Source: Cheiracanthium punctorium (Eukaryota; Arthropoda; Arachnida; Araneae; Cheiracanthiidae). From it: a stretch of DNA of 64,000 nt. The translations under genes were made by a program, and so were the position numbers. The notes under the pieces were generated by a model. That model was not told where the DNA came from, did no database searches, and saw only the letters and a list, made by a program, of their open reading frames with translations. The stretch is taken from assembly GCA_038373885.1 (NCBI GenBank), contig JAWZYV010011897.1:124001-188000 (forward strand), given 5' to 3'. This document shows, in pieces, positions 34,431 to 46,017 of this stretch (its first letter is position 1; each line of letters begins with the position of its first letter).

Positions 34431-35690
34431 CAGACAGCACATAAGCTTAAATCAAGCTTGACATTTGGCTTGGCAATGCAAGGTTGGCTTAAGCTGGATT
34501 TTAGCTTGCAAAGTGCGCAGTGATGGCGCCATCTGTGAAAGAGAATGGACATTAATTGTCTAGCGTCCTCAAATTTCCTGAAAGTTCGTAAAAGATGTGT
34601 TTTATTTTATTACCAGTGCCATATATTACTGGCAGGGCAAACGGGGCAACTGCCCAGGGCCTACAGATTTTAGGGCCCAAAAATCTTACATCTTACACTT
34701 TTGTAATTTTAAAATAAAATTACAAAGGATAAAAAAAAAATTCAGAAGTTAAATAATTTTTTTAATTATAAAGTATGAACAAATTCAAATTTACATTTGT
34801 ATAAATTAATTTAAACTTATTTTTAATTCTTCGAAATGCTCTATATCGATATAGCATACCAATATGTAGGAAAATAACCACATTTGTAAAGAGAATTTTT
34901 AGCGTTAAAAAATAGCAAAATTTTTCAATTATTTGTTATTTTAAGAAATATTTACAAAAATGACTAAAGTGTTTGTATTCCATACATGTTAGCAACTGTG
35001 ATATAGAATTTCGAAGTAACGTTTAACTATCTGTTTCTTTCATTTCAGATTACTTAACACAAAATTTGTGTTAAGTAAACCCATTCTATATTTCCAAATA
35101 TGGAAATTCTTCAAGATAAAATACAACTATACTACGAAATTGATTTCAAAATCAGTCGTTTGTCTCGATTTTGGCTGGCAGTATTGCTCATGAGTGTTGC
35201 GGTACTGAAAGTTTTAAAACGTGTGCTGCTCTTAAGTTTATATTATGTTTATTTCCCTATTAGTAGAGTCTCTAAATCACACATAACACATCGCCCACTT
35301 ATCAATCTGGCGAGAAAACAGCGTGGTAAGTCACTTCAAACTTTAGTCATAGCTGCACAAGGCTCCGGTGGCAGAATGGATAGCTTGCTCGACTGCTAAG
35401 CCGAAGGGCCCAGGTTCTATTCCAGCCACTAACACTCGATGGAAACAGATTAAATTAAATTGAAATTTCAGCGTACGGGGGGGAAAATGCGTGGAAAAAT
35501 AAATTATGTGGGGCGCGTTAGCCAGTGGGTGCCCCCGTGTATTTAGAAAATTTTTTAAGCTTGAAATGTCAATCTTAATGCAAGCTGGGCAAGTGTAAAC
35601 TAGAACTCTTGATTCAAGCTTGCATCAAGCTTACACGCTTTGAATTTTCAAGCTTAATGACTTGATAAATCAAGCTTGCTGCACTGTCTG
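34431..35690 (+). mobile_element. AAGCTT-rich terminal-repeat element, copy B
   Basis: The start CAGACAGCACATAAGCTT is identical to copy A. The end is ...aagcttgctgcaCTGTCTG. The centre (aattgatttcaaaatcagtc, gtttgtctcgattttgg, ccctattagtagagtct) is shared. It inserted into the dispersed repeat, splitting it. Compared with copy A it has extra sequence near 34500-35080. Confidence 0.78.
35361..35545 (+). repeat. tRNA-like SINE module inside copy B
   Basis: GGCTCCGGTGGCAGAATGGA at 35361 and GGTTCTATTCC at 35413-35423 give A- and B-box-like elements about 50 bp apart. The head resembles tRNA-Arg (inference). The tail (gaaatttcagcgta, aaaatgcgtggaaaaataaa, gtggggcg) is shared with copy A. Confidence 0.7.
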
Positions 35691-36850
35691 GGATACATAC
35701 ACACGTACACCTAAAGTCTCCAAGCTTGGCGACTTTTGGGGTAGTTCTTGAGGGAGGCACGTGACCGTGGTCGGACCATTACCCAACTTATATGGTAGGA
35801 CAGTATTGTGCTTGAAATGGATGAATGCCCGAAAATTGCTATTGACCGTAATGTATTGGAAATCTTTTGAGCGTTCCTGTAGCAAAACTATAAATTATAA
35901 AGACACTTCTTTTAATGGAGAAATTGATTTTGTAGCTCTTAACAGCATATATCACTTCCGAGTCGTTTGAAATCGCCCAATATCTCTAAAATACGCTTTA
36001 ATGAATTTCGGCCAATAGAGCGTAATGTATTTAAAATCTTTTGGGTGGCCCTGTAGATAAACTATGCCATCGAATGGAACCGGAAGGGGAGCTGCACAAC
36101 TCAATGTTATGACAATCCTAAATAAATAGTTTCAACATTCTATGCCTAATAGTTTTTGAGATGTGCCAGTTTAATGAATTTCGGCCCATAGAGCATAATG
36201 TATTTCGAATCTTTTGGGAGGTCCTGTAGATAAACTATCCAGTCGATTGAGACCAAAAGGGGAGGTGCACAACTAGATCATAGAACAATCCTCAATATAA
36301 AATTTCAACATTCTATGACCAATAGTTTTTGAGATACATATGTACATACATACATACATATGTACGTACAGATATTATGGAGAAGCTGGTCAAAATAAGA
36401 CTCTCTGCTGGTCAAAATGAGTTGCAGACGGTTTTATATGATCATGCATGCTAGCTTACGATGAGATGCATCGAAAAACTTCTTAAAAGTACATTTAGCG
36501 GTAGTCAATATCGTTTTTCCGTTGAAATTTGACCCCCCCCCCCAAAAATTTTAGGGATTACATTACTTCCTTATACTCCGTACAAGCAAGTAAAAAGCCG
36601 AGAAATAAAACTAATATGTACTAGCAGTGTTAGTAGTAACTTACATAAGACATGATAGGAAAGAGGCCCACCTCTCGTGCTTCACCTGGGACCCCACACG
36701 CCCCTCGGGTTCGTGCATGCTAGCTTACGATGAGATGCATCGAAAAAATTCTTAAAATTATATTTAGAGGTAGTCAAAATTGCTTTTTTCGTCGAAATTT
36801 GGCCCCCGAAATTTTTCGGGATCATATTACTTCCTTATACTCCGTAAAAG
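35691..36850 (-). repeat. Dispersed repeat of the 26.9-kb family, reverse copies
   Basis: Three internal units carry cataatgtattygaaatctt, ttgggnggtcctgtagataa, actatccagtcgattg and caattctatgaccaatagtt. They end at atgagatgcatcgaaaaa and ttacttccttatactccgta (36600), with a second end fragment at 36715-36850. A TACA/TATG palindrome lies at 36339-36372. Confidence 0.75.
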
Positions 36851-37249
36851 TGAAAATTAAGTTGTGGCAACTTTCAAAGCTTTCCAGATCTAAATCTACA
36901 GCTTTAGGGGGGGGGGGGGGCGGCTTTAGCAACCATAGCCCTTCTGTGGGTGCGCCTATCCTCAAAAACATACCTATTTTTGCTTAAAATGTTTATTCCA
37001 ATTTTCTGAACATTATTTTGTAGAAAATGCTACTAAATGTTCATTGATGTAGAATGAAAACAATGTATGCAGAAAAATATGAGGTAGCGGGGCACCATTG
37101 TAAGTTAGGAAGGTGCGCCGTTAAAAGATTGGGAACCGCTGCAATAGACAAAATTATTGCTGTTCCACGACATTACTCTTTTATTCTAAGCAAGTACTCT
37201 TACTAGTAAAAGCAAATTCCTTTATTTTCTAAGACCAAGGATTTTAATA

Positions 37250-37384
37250 CAGTGATTTCGCGATAAGTCGAATATCCAGCTGTGCCGAAGTTTTCGTGTA
37301 GTCCCGGTCCGATTCAATACGAATTTAAGATTATTCGAAGTTTTTCATCGGTCCCCAGGAATTCGGCTTATCTCGAAATCGCTG
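37250..37384. mobile_element. pogo/Tigger-like MITE (135 bp)
   Basis: TA flanks at 37248-37249 and 37385-37386. Ends CAGTGATTTCGCGATAAGTC and, reversed, CAGCGATTTCGAGATAAGCC are inverted over about 25 bp with few mismatches. It is non-coding. Confidence 0.85.
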
Positions 37385-37468
37385 TAACGCAAATTTTAAT
37401 TTAATTACACCTAATTTCAAGTCTTTAGCTATGCTGAAAGTAGGAAAATACAGCTTTTTGGCCTTCAC

Positions 37469-37780
37469 TCACTGCATGATGTGTGCACTCTGGATTTCAT
37501 TAACAGACAATCTTCTTTTGCCTACTTTAACCGTATTATCTTTGGCTTCTGAAGATATTTGATGGAAAAAATCCAACACAATGGAGTCTATCCCTTCTGC
37601 GACCTCTAATGATATTTCAGAACGAGCTCTTACATTTTCAAATATCTCGAAAAATTTCCCATCATAATAAATGTGAATGTTTGTAAATCTGTATCTATAT
37701 GTGTGATCTCCAGAGAAATCTACAGCATGCAGAGCTCTGAAACTATTATCAAATAAGCCCATGCATTCGATAATGTGCAC
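37469..37780 (-). CDS. Orphan 103-codon ORF, unrecognised
   Basis: This frame stands out from the others by mixed, protein-like composition: GLFDNSFRALHAVDFSGDHT, then YDGKFFEIFENVRARSE and VGKRRLSVNEIQSAHIMQ before the stop. An acceptor-like gtttcag lies just before RALHAV, so it could be the last exon of a gene instead of a free ORF. I recognise no family. It may also be a relic of a mobile element. Most of the neighbouring DNA is non-coding. Confidence 0.3.
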   Translation of the reverse strand: MHIIECMGLFDNSFRALHAVDFSGDHTYRYRFTNIHIYYDGKFFEIFENVRARSEISLEVAEGIDSIVLDFFHQISSEAKDNTVKVGKRRLSVNEIQSAHIMQ

Positions 37781-40700
37781 CCAAGTATCAGAATTTTAAA
37801 ATATTAGTTACTTTTTTAATTATTAATTAAAAACCGTTCTAACGGAAATTTGCTTACCCTTTAATAACAGCTATTGTGCACAAGCTGAACAATATCTGTT
37901 AAAATTAGATCAGTGAAAAATGCGAGATTACTCTTTTTGCTTTCAATATTTTAGGTTAGATACTGCAAGTGAGACTGATGTTATTTTGATTTATGTCACG
38001 AGTTTAAAAATGCAATTTAACTAACTTGCTAACAGTCAGGAGATTTGGGCAATTTTCTCCAGATGTAATGTAAATATGTACTGGAACCCCTTAAAGTACC
38101 CATCCAAGGCCCTCCCTTTGGCAGATAAACCTAGTGTGCTTTGCCTTTAAAAAAAAGAATTTACTGATTTTAATAATTCAAAACTATTAAAAATCATATT
38201 GTTCCCTCATAACTTTTGTAAGTATGTGCCAATTTTTTTCACTTTCATACTTGGTTTTGATTTGAGAAATGACTAAACTTTTATCATACAGATATGTAAA
38301 ACCAAACTGATTTTATAATTTTTAAAGTACTCCTCATCACATTTTTTTTTCATCATTTTTTTTTTTAGTAATTTCTCCTATAAACAATAAATTTAAATTT
38401 ATTTTGGAAATCAAAGAGGGCATAAGGACAGACCCTAATGATATGCAAATAGCAGCTTGGAAAATACTACTCTATAATATTCTGTTGATTGTCAGACTTT
38501 AATATTATTTTGGATGTTGGCTCTTCGATCATTCTGATAGTTTCAAGCATTTTGACAACATACCTGTATGTTGTCCAATTGGATTCCTCAGCCAATGACG
38601 GATTTACTGTTGTGCAATGCCTAGCTCAAATGATGTTGTTTCATTTAATTTAAAAGTCACATTTCATTTAACATAAAAGTCATGATTTTCTACTGTACAT
38701 TTAAAAAAAATAGTTATTTAAACATTAGGTTAAGTATTAAGTATGAATTACAAGCTGTAACAACTTATAGGTAATGTGGATGTTTTTATTAGACAGTAAC
38801 ACAGTGCTCATTTCTAATGTAACAAAAATAGCTTTTTATTTGTACACTAAGAAATCCTAAAAATATATATTTTCATAAATACTAGGGTTTATATCAACAA
38901 TACCCTATTTTATATGCACAGGATTTGTAATTCATACTTTAAACTGAAATCTCAGAACTAATGTACTCTTGCACAGCTTAATTTATTCCATATATCAAGC
39001 TTAACGCCAACCGAGAACTGATTTTAAGCTTGCCTAATGTAAACTTACAAATTTGCATTCACTGGAGATTTTTTTGAATTTTTTTTCCCCCTTTGGAAGA
39101 AATATATTTTTTTCTTTCTGTAGAGACTGTTAATATAAAAAATTGTTTTAAATTATTAGACTTTTTAATTTCAAGATATTTCTTAAATCTCTAAAATGTT
39201 AGCAAATACCAATAAAATATGATATTTTATTAATTAGTTAAAAAAACTTATTGGAAAAGTTTTTAATTCGAATGATAAAATAAAAGAGAGAGAGAGAGAG
39301 AGTTTTATTTAACTTATTATAATTAACACAATAACTGCAACGATTTAGATAAAGAAAGCATAGTTCTAAAGGTCAAAATGACACCTACCATAATTTTATA
39401 TATCTTTATATAATAATCTTTTAACATAATCAACAATAATAATCGAAATTCTTTAGAATTATGACAGTAGTAGAAATTGCTCCGATATGATAATGTGAAA
39501 ATTACAGAAAAAGAATTGGGGCAAAAAAATTAAGTGAGCCAAAGGAGTTTCATAGTTTATTATCTTATACAAACTATACAGTAACTGTCGAGACAAATTC
39601 TGGCAGTTTTCTCATCTGTCACAACTTAAAACCATATCACCCAACAACACTTTTGTTAAGTGAAAAGACCTTTCATGCTATGGAATTTTTGAGGTACAGT
39701 CAGTTTACAGCTTTGAAGACACTCGCTGGTGCAGAAATTTGTCTCGAAGATGATTTCCAGTGGTGGATTAATTATTCAAATCTGTTTTCTTTGTGAACAA
39801 CCAACACACGGATACGAGGTACTTTGTACATGGACTTTAAAATATAAAACATGGCATACTTTTAAAACTAACTGGCTTTTAGCCATCATGTACATACTAA
39901 ACAGGCAGACGTAGAAAGCCACAACAAAAACTCACTATGTGAGTGCACATAAAATGCAATTATTGCATGTCACATAAAACACAGAATGCTGTTGTGTTTC
40001 TCCACTAGATTCTGAAAAATGCTCCAAATCATAACACAAAAATCTCCAACCTTATGAAAGTAAGGTCTGAACTTAATAAATAAACTGTGGCAGAATTAAT
40101 ACAACCCAAAGGGAAACACACACTTAAACATATGCTGTTGCGCATTTATTATACAATATTTTTATACACAGATAAATACACCCATCTTTTGTGAATAATT
40201 GCATATGAATGTAGTTTATTTTGATTGAATTCGTGTATTAAATGAATATTTGAGAGATGTATACAAAAACAGGGTTCCCACTTCAAAGTTGAGGAATTCT
40301 GTTCATAATTTTGCTGAGTTTAGATAGTGTTTTCAAGAAATTCTATTAAACATAATTATTAAATTCACTGAACTATTTGCACCATTAAAACATGTATTCA
40401 CTTCAATAATATAAAATTTGCTTTAAAGGCATTTCTTTCCTTGTAAAAATTAAAATCTTTTCATAAAAAATATAAGAAAAAATATTTTTTATAACTTTGT
40501 TCCTTGATTTTAGGGGCTATTTTAATAAAATTCATATTCAGCAATATTTCTTGGTTCTGTGGGAGCCCTGATAAGGAAGTAAACTTTTTAGAGATTTCAC
40601 ACAGCTTAAGAATGACACATCAATAAAATCACACAATATATTTATTTAATTCACAAGCAGCTGCATTGCTGTTCTTATCTTTGATTGAATGATTGGTTAA

Positions 40701-43700
40701 ACAATAAGCATATCATATAATATATTATTCCTTTGACTCTCATAACAAATGTTAGTAGATTTAATAAGTACAAATTTTCTTAATAATTTAACACAAATTT
40801 AAATTGCACAGTACTATAATTTTCAGCATAAGAACTACGATGGTTTGTTCATATCACAATAAAAAATACAAATTACTAGCCAGGGTAAAAATGTAGTACT
40901 TTAAAGCTCTGCAACAATACTATTTTGGTATACTAATCAAACAAACAAAATTATTGGGAATCATTTGATTACTAACTAATAAACATGATTTCATTGTGAA
41001 ATTTAAAGCTTTATCTCAAAAATTTGGTACCACAAATACAAAGAATGCATTACTGCTGCAGTATTACTAGTGCTTTTTTAAATAAAAAAATAACCAAATC
41101 TAAGTTTTTGACTGGATTAAGCTTTCTAAAGATAACCATTTTACATTTCACCTATAGAATAAAGTGATCAGTTGTATCATGCTCTATTTTGAAATTGTAT
41201 GGCGTAAATAAAACTTACCAATGCACTCTCCCCCACTTTTCTCAATTTATCTAATCAATCTACTGTAAAGTCAAGGAAGGTAAATTTCCTGATTTCCAAG
41301 AAAACACAAAGAGCTTCACATAGTTATTTTCTTTCAGAATTTCAACAAGAATAAAACTTTAGAAGTTATTACCATTTCATGAGTCGAATTTAAAAATCAG
41401 CTTTTTTTTTGATAAAGTAACCATAACCCAGTACCACTTCTTGGTTTTGCCAAAAAATTTCAATTTCAGATTTTTATTCTAAGGTATCTTTTAAACAACT
41501 TAAAAATATTCAAGGTCATCACCAAATGGTAGGGTTAACTGCCCTTTAAAAATTTTCACGTTACTAAATTGTACATTTTATAAATAAACATTAAAAATTA
41601 GCAGATTAAAAAAAAAAAGAGAGATATAAAAAATATTTGCACACAGGAAAAGTTCCATTAGTTATGAATAATTACATGCTATGTGTATTAATAATTATCC
41701 GATTTAGATAATGAGCTTATTCATTAAGTAAATACACAATGACATGAGTTTTCAATCCATTTTATCTTTTGAAAAGTATGTACTCATAAACAAAATATTT
41801 TATTTCTATGAACTTGGAAGAGGCACAACGATGGCACAGATTTCCTGATTTTGATCCTGACTATGATCTCTTCTTATCACTTTGAAGGGAATGGAAAAGG
41901 GGAGGGGAACCCCTCCCCATCATTTTCAAAATTAGATGAATACTAATGAAACAGTCAAGTTTTATTTTCACTTTACAAGCAAACTTGCACTATTTTCTAA
42001 GTTACAGGGGGCATAAAGGTTAAGAAATTACTAAAAAAAGAAAAACTATTTTCAGTGGTTGAAAGTATAGAGGCAATTATATTGTTAAAATACCTTCTAT
42101 ACTACGTAAAAAATTTGAAGTCCCCTCTGAAAATATAAACTCCCTAATGTTCTGAGAACTTTCTAAATAATTACCCAAAGGATTTAATAAATATTAAATT
42201 CTATAATCACAATCTTAACTATCACATACTCTTACAGTAGAATCTTGCGTATACTCAATGAATATTTCTTTGTTCAAAATTCCTTCCGGTTTTTATTTTC
42301 AAAATACTAAAGCTTTCAGTGATTAAATTTGAGCAACTGCATTTATGTACTCTCTCAAACATAAAGTCTACAGATCCAATATTAGATATTTGGACAGAAA
42401 GAGAGAAACATATCAATATATACTGCCCCCCCCCTCTAAGAATGCATCCATATTTGGGAGAGTTTCTTCATCAATGTCCAGTACATTCCAAATCAAATTC
42501 TAAATTAAAAAAAAAAAAAATGAAATTGTCATTTAAAAAATTAAACTGTTAAAAAGTTGCAATATTAATTGTGCAATTTTATCCGCTATGAGTTTTAATA
42601 ACATACGATCTGAAAACTTTATTTTATTTTTATTTGTATGGTAGACGCTAAATAGTAATTTGAATTAAATATTTAATATATTGCATAAAGATGAGAAAGT
42701 GAAGACAAACTATAATGCTCATAATATTACCCAATATTTCTAAATTAAGTTCTAATTTTCTTTCACACACAAAATATTTTAATACAAATTTTGAAACTTT
42801 TATTAGCTTTTAGGTTCTTAAAGGCTTGGCATCTACCAAGAGTGTTGGATTATATTTATAATTTTTCTTTCAAAATATATCTGAAATATAACTTTCATTT
42901 CAAATGTATAATCAATGCATGAACAGATTATTGGTCAACATTGGAAATAGCACTTTTTTTTTTCAATTTTATTGAGTTTTGAATAGTAAAATAATTATTA
43001 CTTTTGTAGGAAAAAAAGACTTATTTTACAAAAGCTTTCCCACTTGCACCATTTTTCTGTTACAATTAAAACTAGAAAGCTATGACATTTAATATCAACT
43101 TGATTTAAGAAATAGCACTAGTATGTGCACACACTAACACTTCTGGCCTTAAAATAAAGAAATCTTAAATGCTAAAATGAATATTTGACAAATAAAATGC
43201 ATAGTTATATTGTTATGTACTAATTTGAATGAATGCTAATTTTTTGAAGTAGATACCAGAAAGTCACCTTTGACTGATACTCAACAAATGACAATAACTA
43301 CAAGAAAGAACCAGCATTTTACTTATATATAATCCACAGCAGCTTTTATGCTATAAATAACAGTACTAAAATTTTACAGGACAAAAGCTACTAAAATTCC
43401 AATTCCACATTCTGTAAGTCAAAGTACAATCATAATGTCTATACATATTACACTATTTAAAAAACAGACTGCTTAAATAAAGAGAGGGGGAAAATATAGC
43501 TTTACAAAAACTAAAACAAGTAATGTGGTTTTCTTTTAAATATTTTTAATCAAATAACTTAACAATTCATTGGATTTATAAAAAAGTATAAAAATAATAA
43601 CAAATAAAGCTCTAAATGAAAATTTATACAACAATATGGAAGGGAAAAATAAAAGATGCAAGCAATGAATTTTGGAATATAAACTTTTCCTGAGTTACTT

Positions 43701-45866
43701 CAAACTGTGATATATACATCAGAAAACAGTTCTTACATAATTTTCAATTCGACCATACCAGTATCTTTAATTAGCAATAGAGATTATTACACATACATAT
43801 CATGAAGCAATGCTTCATATGAATGAGGATCCAGGCAAATCTGGCTTCAACAGTTGAATAAATGATATTTTATTGTTTCAAAATATAATTTTCATGATGC
43901 ATGCTTCTTTCTGTGGTGAGATAATAAACGTCATAATGAAATCACCGGGGTATGTATGACACACTTCACCATAACTATAGTTAGAAGTGGTTAACATTTC
44001 ATAAGTAACAAGATACCAAAGATATTATTACAGCTACAATGCCTATGAAGTACACTGATGTTGTTATTATTTTTTTAATTAAAGTCATGCAAGGTTCCCA
44101 GAAATTCAGAAGAATATATACTCTTATATCTGAAGAATGTCGAAAGTAGCAGTAAGTAGGCTTTCAAATTGAAAAGCAAATAGATCACTAAAGTTTTATA
44201 AAAATATGTGATTCTGAAATAATTTAGAGTAATAAAAGTTTTAATACTGGCAACCTAACTAACATAAAAAAGTGGATTCCGAAAAAAGGCACAGAAAAAA
44301 AAAATAAATAAATAAAAAGCTCAACATTTGCTTTTTTTGTGGCCACATAAAAATTCAAATTTTTGAAAAGGATTCTATGCACACCTGATTATAAAAAAAT
44401 AATTTAATTTTAATATAATAGAAATGCGTAACACTCAGCAGCTAAAAAAATTTGTATAATTCAGATTTTGTTCCATGAATCTACAGTAATCCCTATATAG
44501 TAATTGGTTTTTATTATAGAACTGGCCATTTATCACTTTCTTTACTCTAAGAAATCACCATTAAAATAAGAAAACCTTTAGAATACTAATTGAATTTTAG
44601 CTTTTATTTATAGAAACATTAAAAATCTGGAACAAATGTAAATATAATTCAGATTTTGCCATAAAAATCTTCAAAATTCAGAACAAGCATTACTCTTTTT
44701 AAATTTTGTGATAATGATGTGACATAATAAGGCTTTCACTTTTAAAAATTGAAAACTACTCCTCTCAAAAATCCAGAGCTACCACATCTACAAAGCTAAA
44801 ATAATAATAATAACAATATTAGTTTTAAAATGTTAATTTATGTCTTGTAGAATATATTGAAAATATGCAGAAAATTTTAGTTAGTTGATTTTATAAAAAT
44901 TATATTTTTATTGGCTTTCATGGAAAACATTACAACTAAAGAAATTAAAATTATAGTTCTTCCTAGTACAAGTAAAATCTTGAAAGCTAATGAAAATTTT
45001 GAATTAGTGAATATGCAAATAAATCAGTTCTGTACACTGTACATTGACTATATATACTTCACAAGTAAACTGGGAACCCTGATATATATTTCTCTTATAA
45101 AATGAAAACAAAACTTAGTTCTTTAAACCTGTATCATCATTGATTGAAACTTTCAATGCAGCAATGTTTATATATAACTAACAGCATTTCTATGCACAAT
45201 CTTTTATCACTACTAAGGACATATAATGTAGGTATTTATAAGTAATTATGAATTATGTAATAATTCCCTGACATATACAGAAAGCATATTGGGCGTTGTT
45301 TAATCTCTACAGTTTTAATTACAAGAGGAACAAACTCAATTAAAATGAAGCGAGCTTGAAGAAATATGAAAAACAAGATATACATGATGGAAAAGGCTAA
45401 TTTGAGCAATTTTTAACAAACTTTCACCTCAACAAATAAGGAAAACTGCATACAACAGACGCTAAAGCCGACGATGTAGAGAAAGACTTTTTTTTGGACT
45501 AAAAAAATCAATAAGTATATTAGTTTCAAAATTGTGAAAAAATAGTGACAATTGTTCTAAAAACAAATAGGACAACACACAATGGGAAAAATACACTGAT
45601 CATTTAAATAAGCATAAATTAAGTGATGAAGTCTGTGAACCGGTAACACCGATTTTACATTGCTGGTAAACAATGTTTAATGTTTGTGCGATTTGATGTA
45701 AAAAATGAAAGTACAATCAGTTACAGATGTGCACCCACCTGTAAGGTTCTATACAGGCACTTTGAAATGGTCACAGTAATACACTACTGAGAGTGCTTAG
45801 TCCTGAAATCTCACAACTGGACCAGTTAAGGAATAGTAAAGATTATAAATTAAAGCAATAGAGGTA
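37781..45866. other. Long AT-rich region without recognised genes
   Basis: No coding exon, RNA gene or clear transposon was recognised. It holds A/T runs, a (GA)n tract at 39285-39302 and a short C run at 42425-42435. The part nearest 45866 should include the 3' untranslated region of the BAZ2-like gene. AATAAA-type signals on the minus strand occur at several places (for example near 44905), so the end cannot be set. Confidence 0.5.
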
Positions 45867-46017
45867 TCACGTATTGCATAGTTCAGACCACCTAGTTTCA
45901 AAGAATGCCCGCATGGAATGACCAGCTTGACCAACAGGTGAATCATCTTCATTGAATGTTTCACAATTGTCAAATATTAAGCGGGCATCATTTGCAAAAT
46001 CTTCTCTGCATTTATAC
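45867..46017 (-). CDS. BAZ2-like last coding exon: end of bromodomain and stop
   Basis: This 151-nt exon follows a tttcag acceptor and ends in TGA at 45869-45867. It encodes [18 protein letters not shown] and then [17 protein letters not shown], helices B and C of the bromodomain with the acetyl-lysine-binding Asn in TFNEDD. The protein ends ten or so residues after the domain, as in BAZ2A/BAZ2B. The poly(A) site was not placed. Confidence 0.92.

Larger units (their letters stand above)
32946..37141. mobile_element. Putative hAT-type element enclosing a nest of insertions
   Basis: The left end CAGCGTTTCCTAACT and the right end, reversed, CAGCGGTTCCCAATCT are an inverted pair of a common hAT type. 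The 8 bp outside are CCCTAGAC (32938-32945) and CAATAGAC (37142-37149), six of eight alike. Between them lie MITEs and dispersed repeats but no transposase. The distance may be due to later insertions, or the ends may belong to two elements. Confidence 0.5.
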
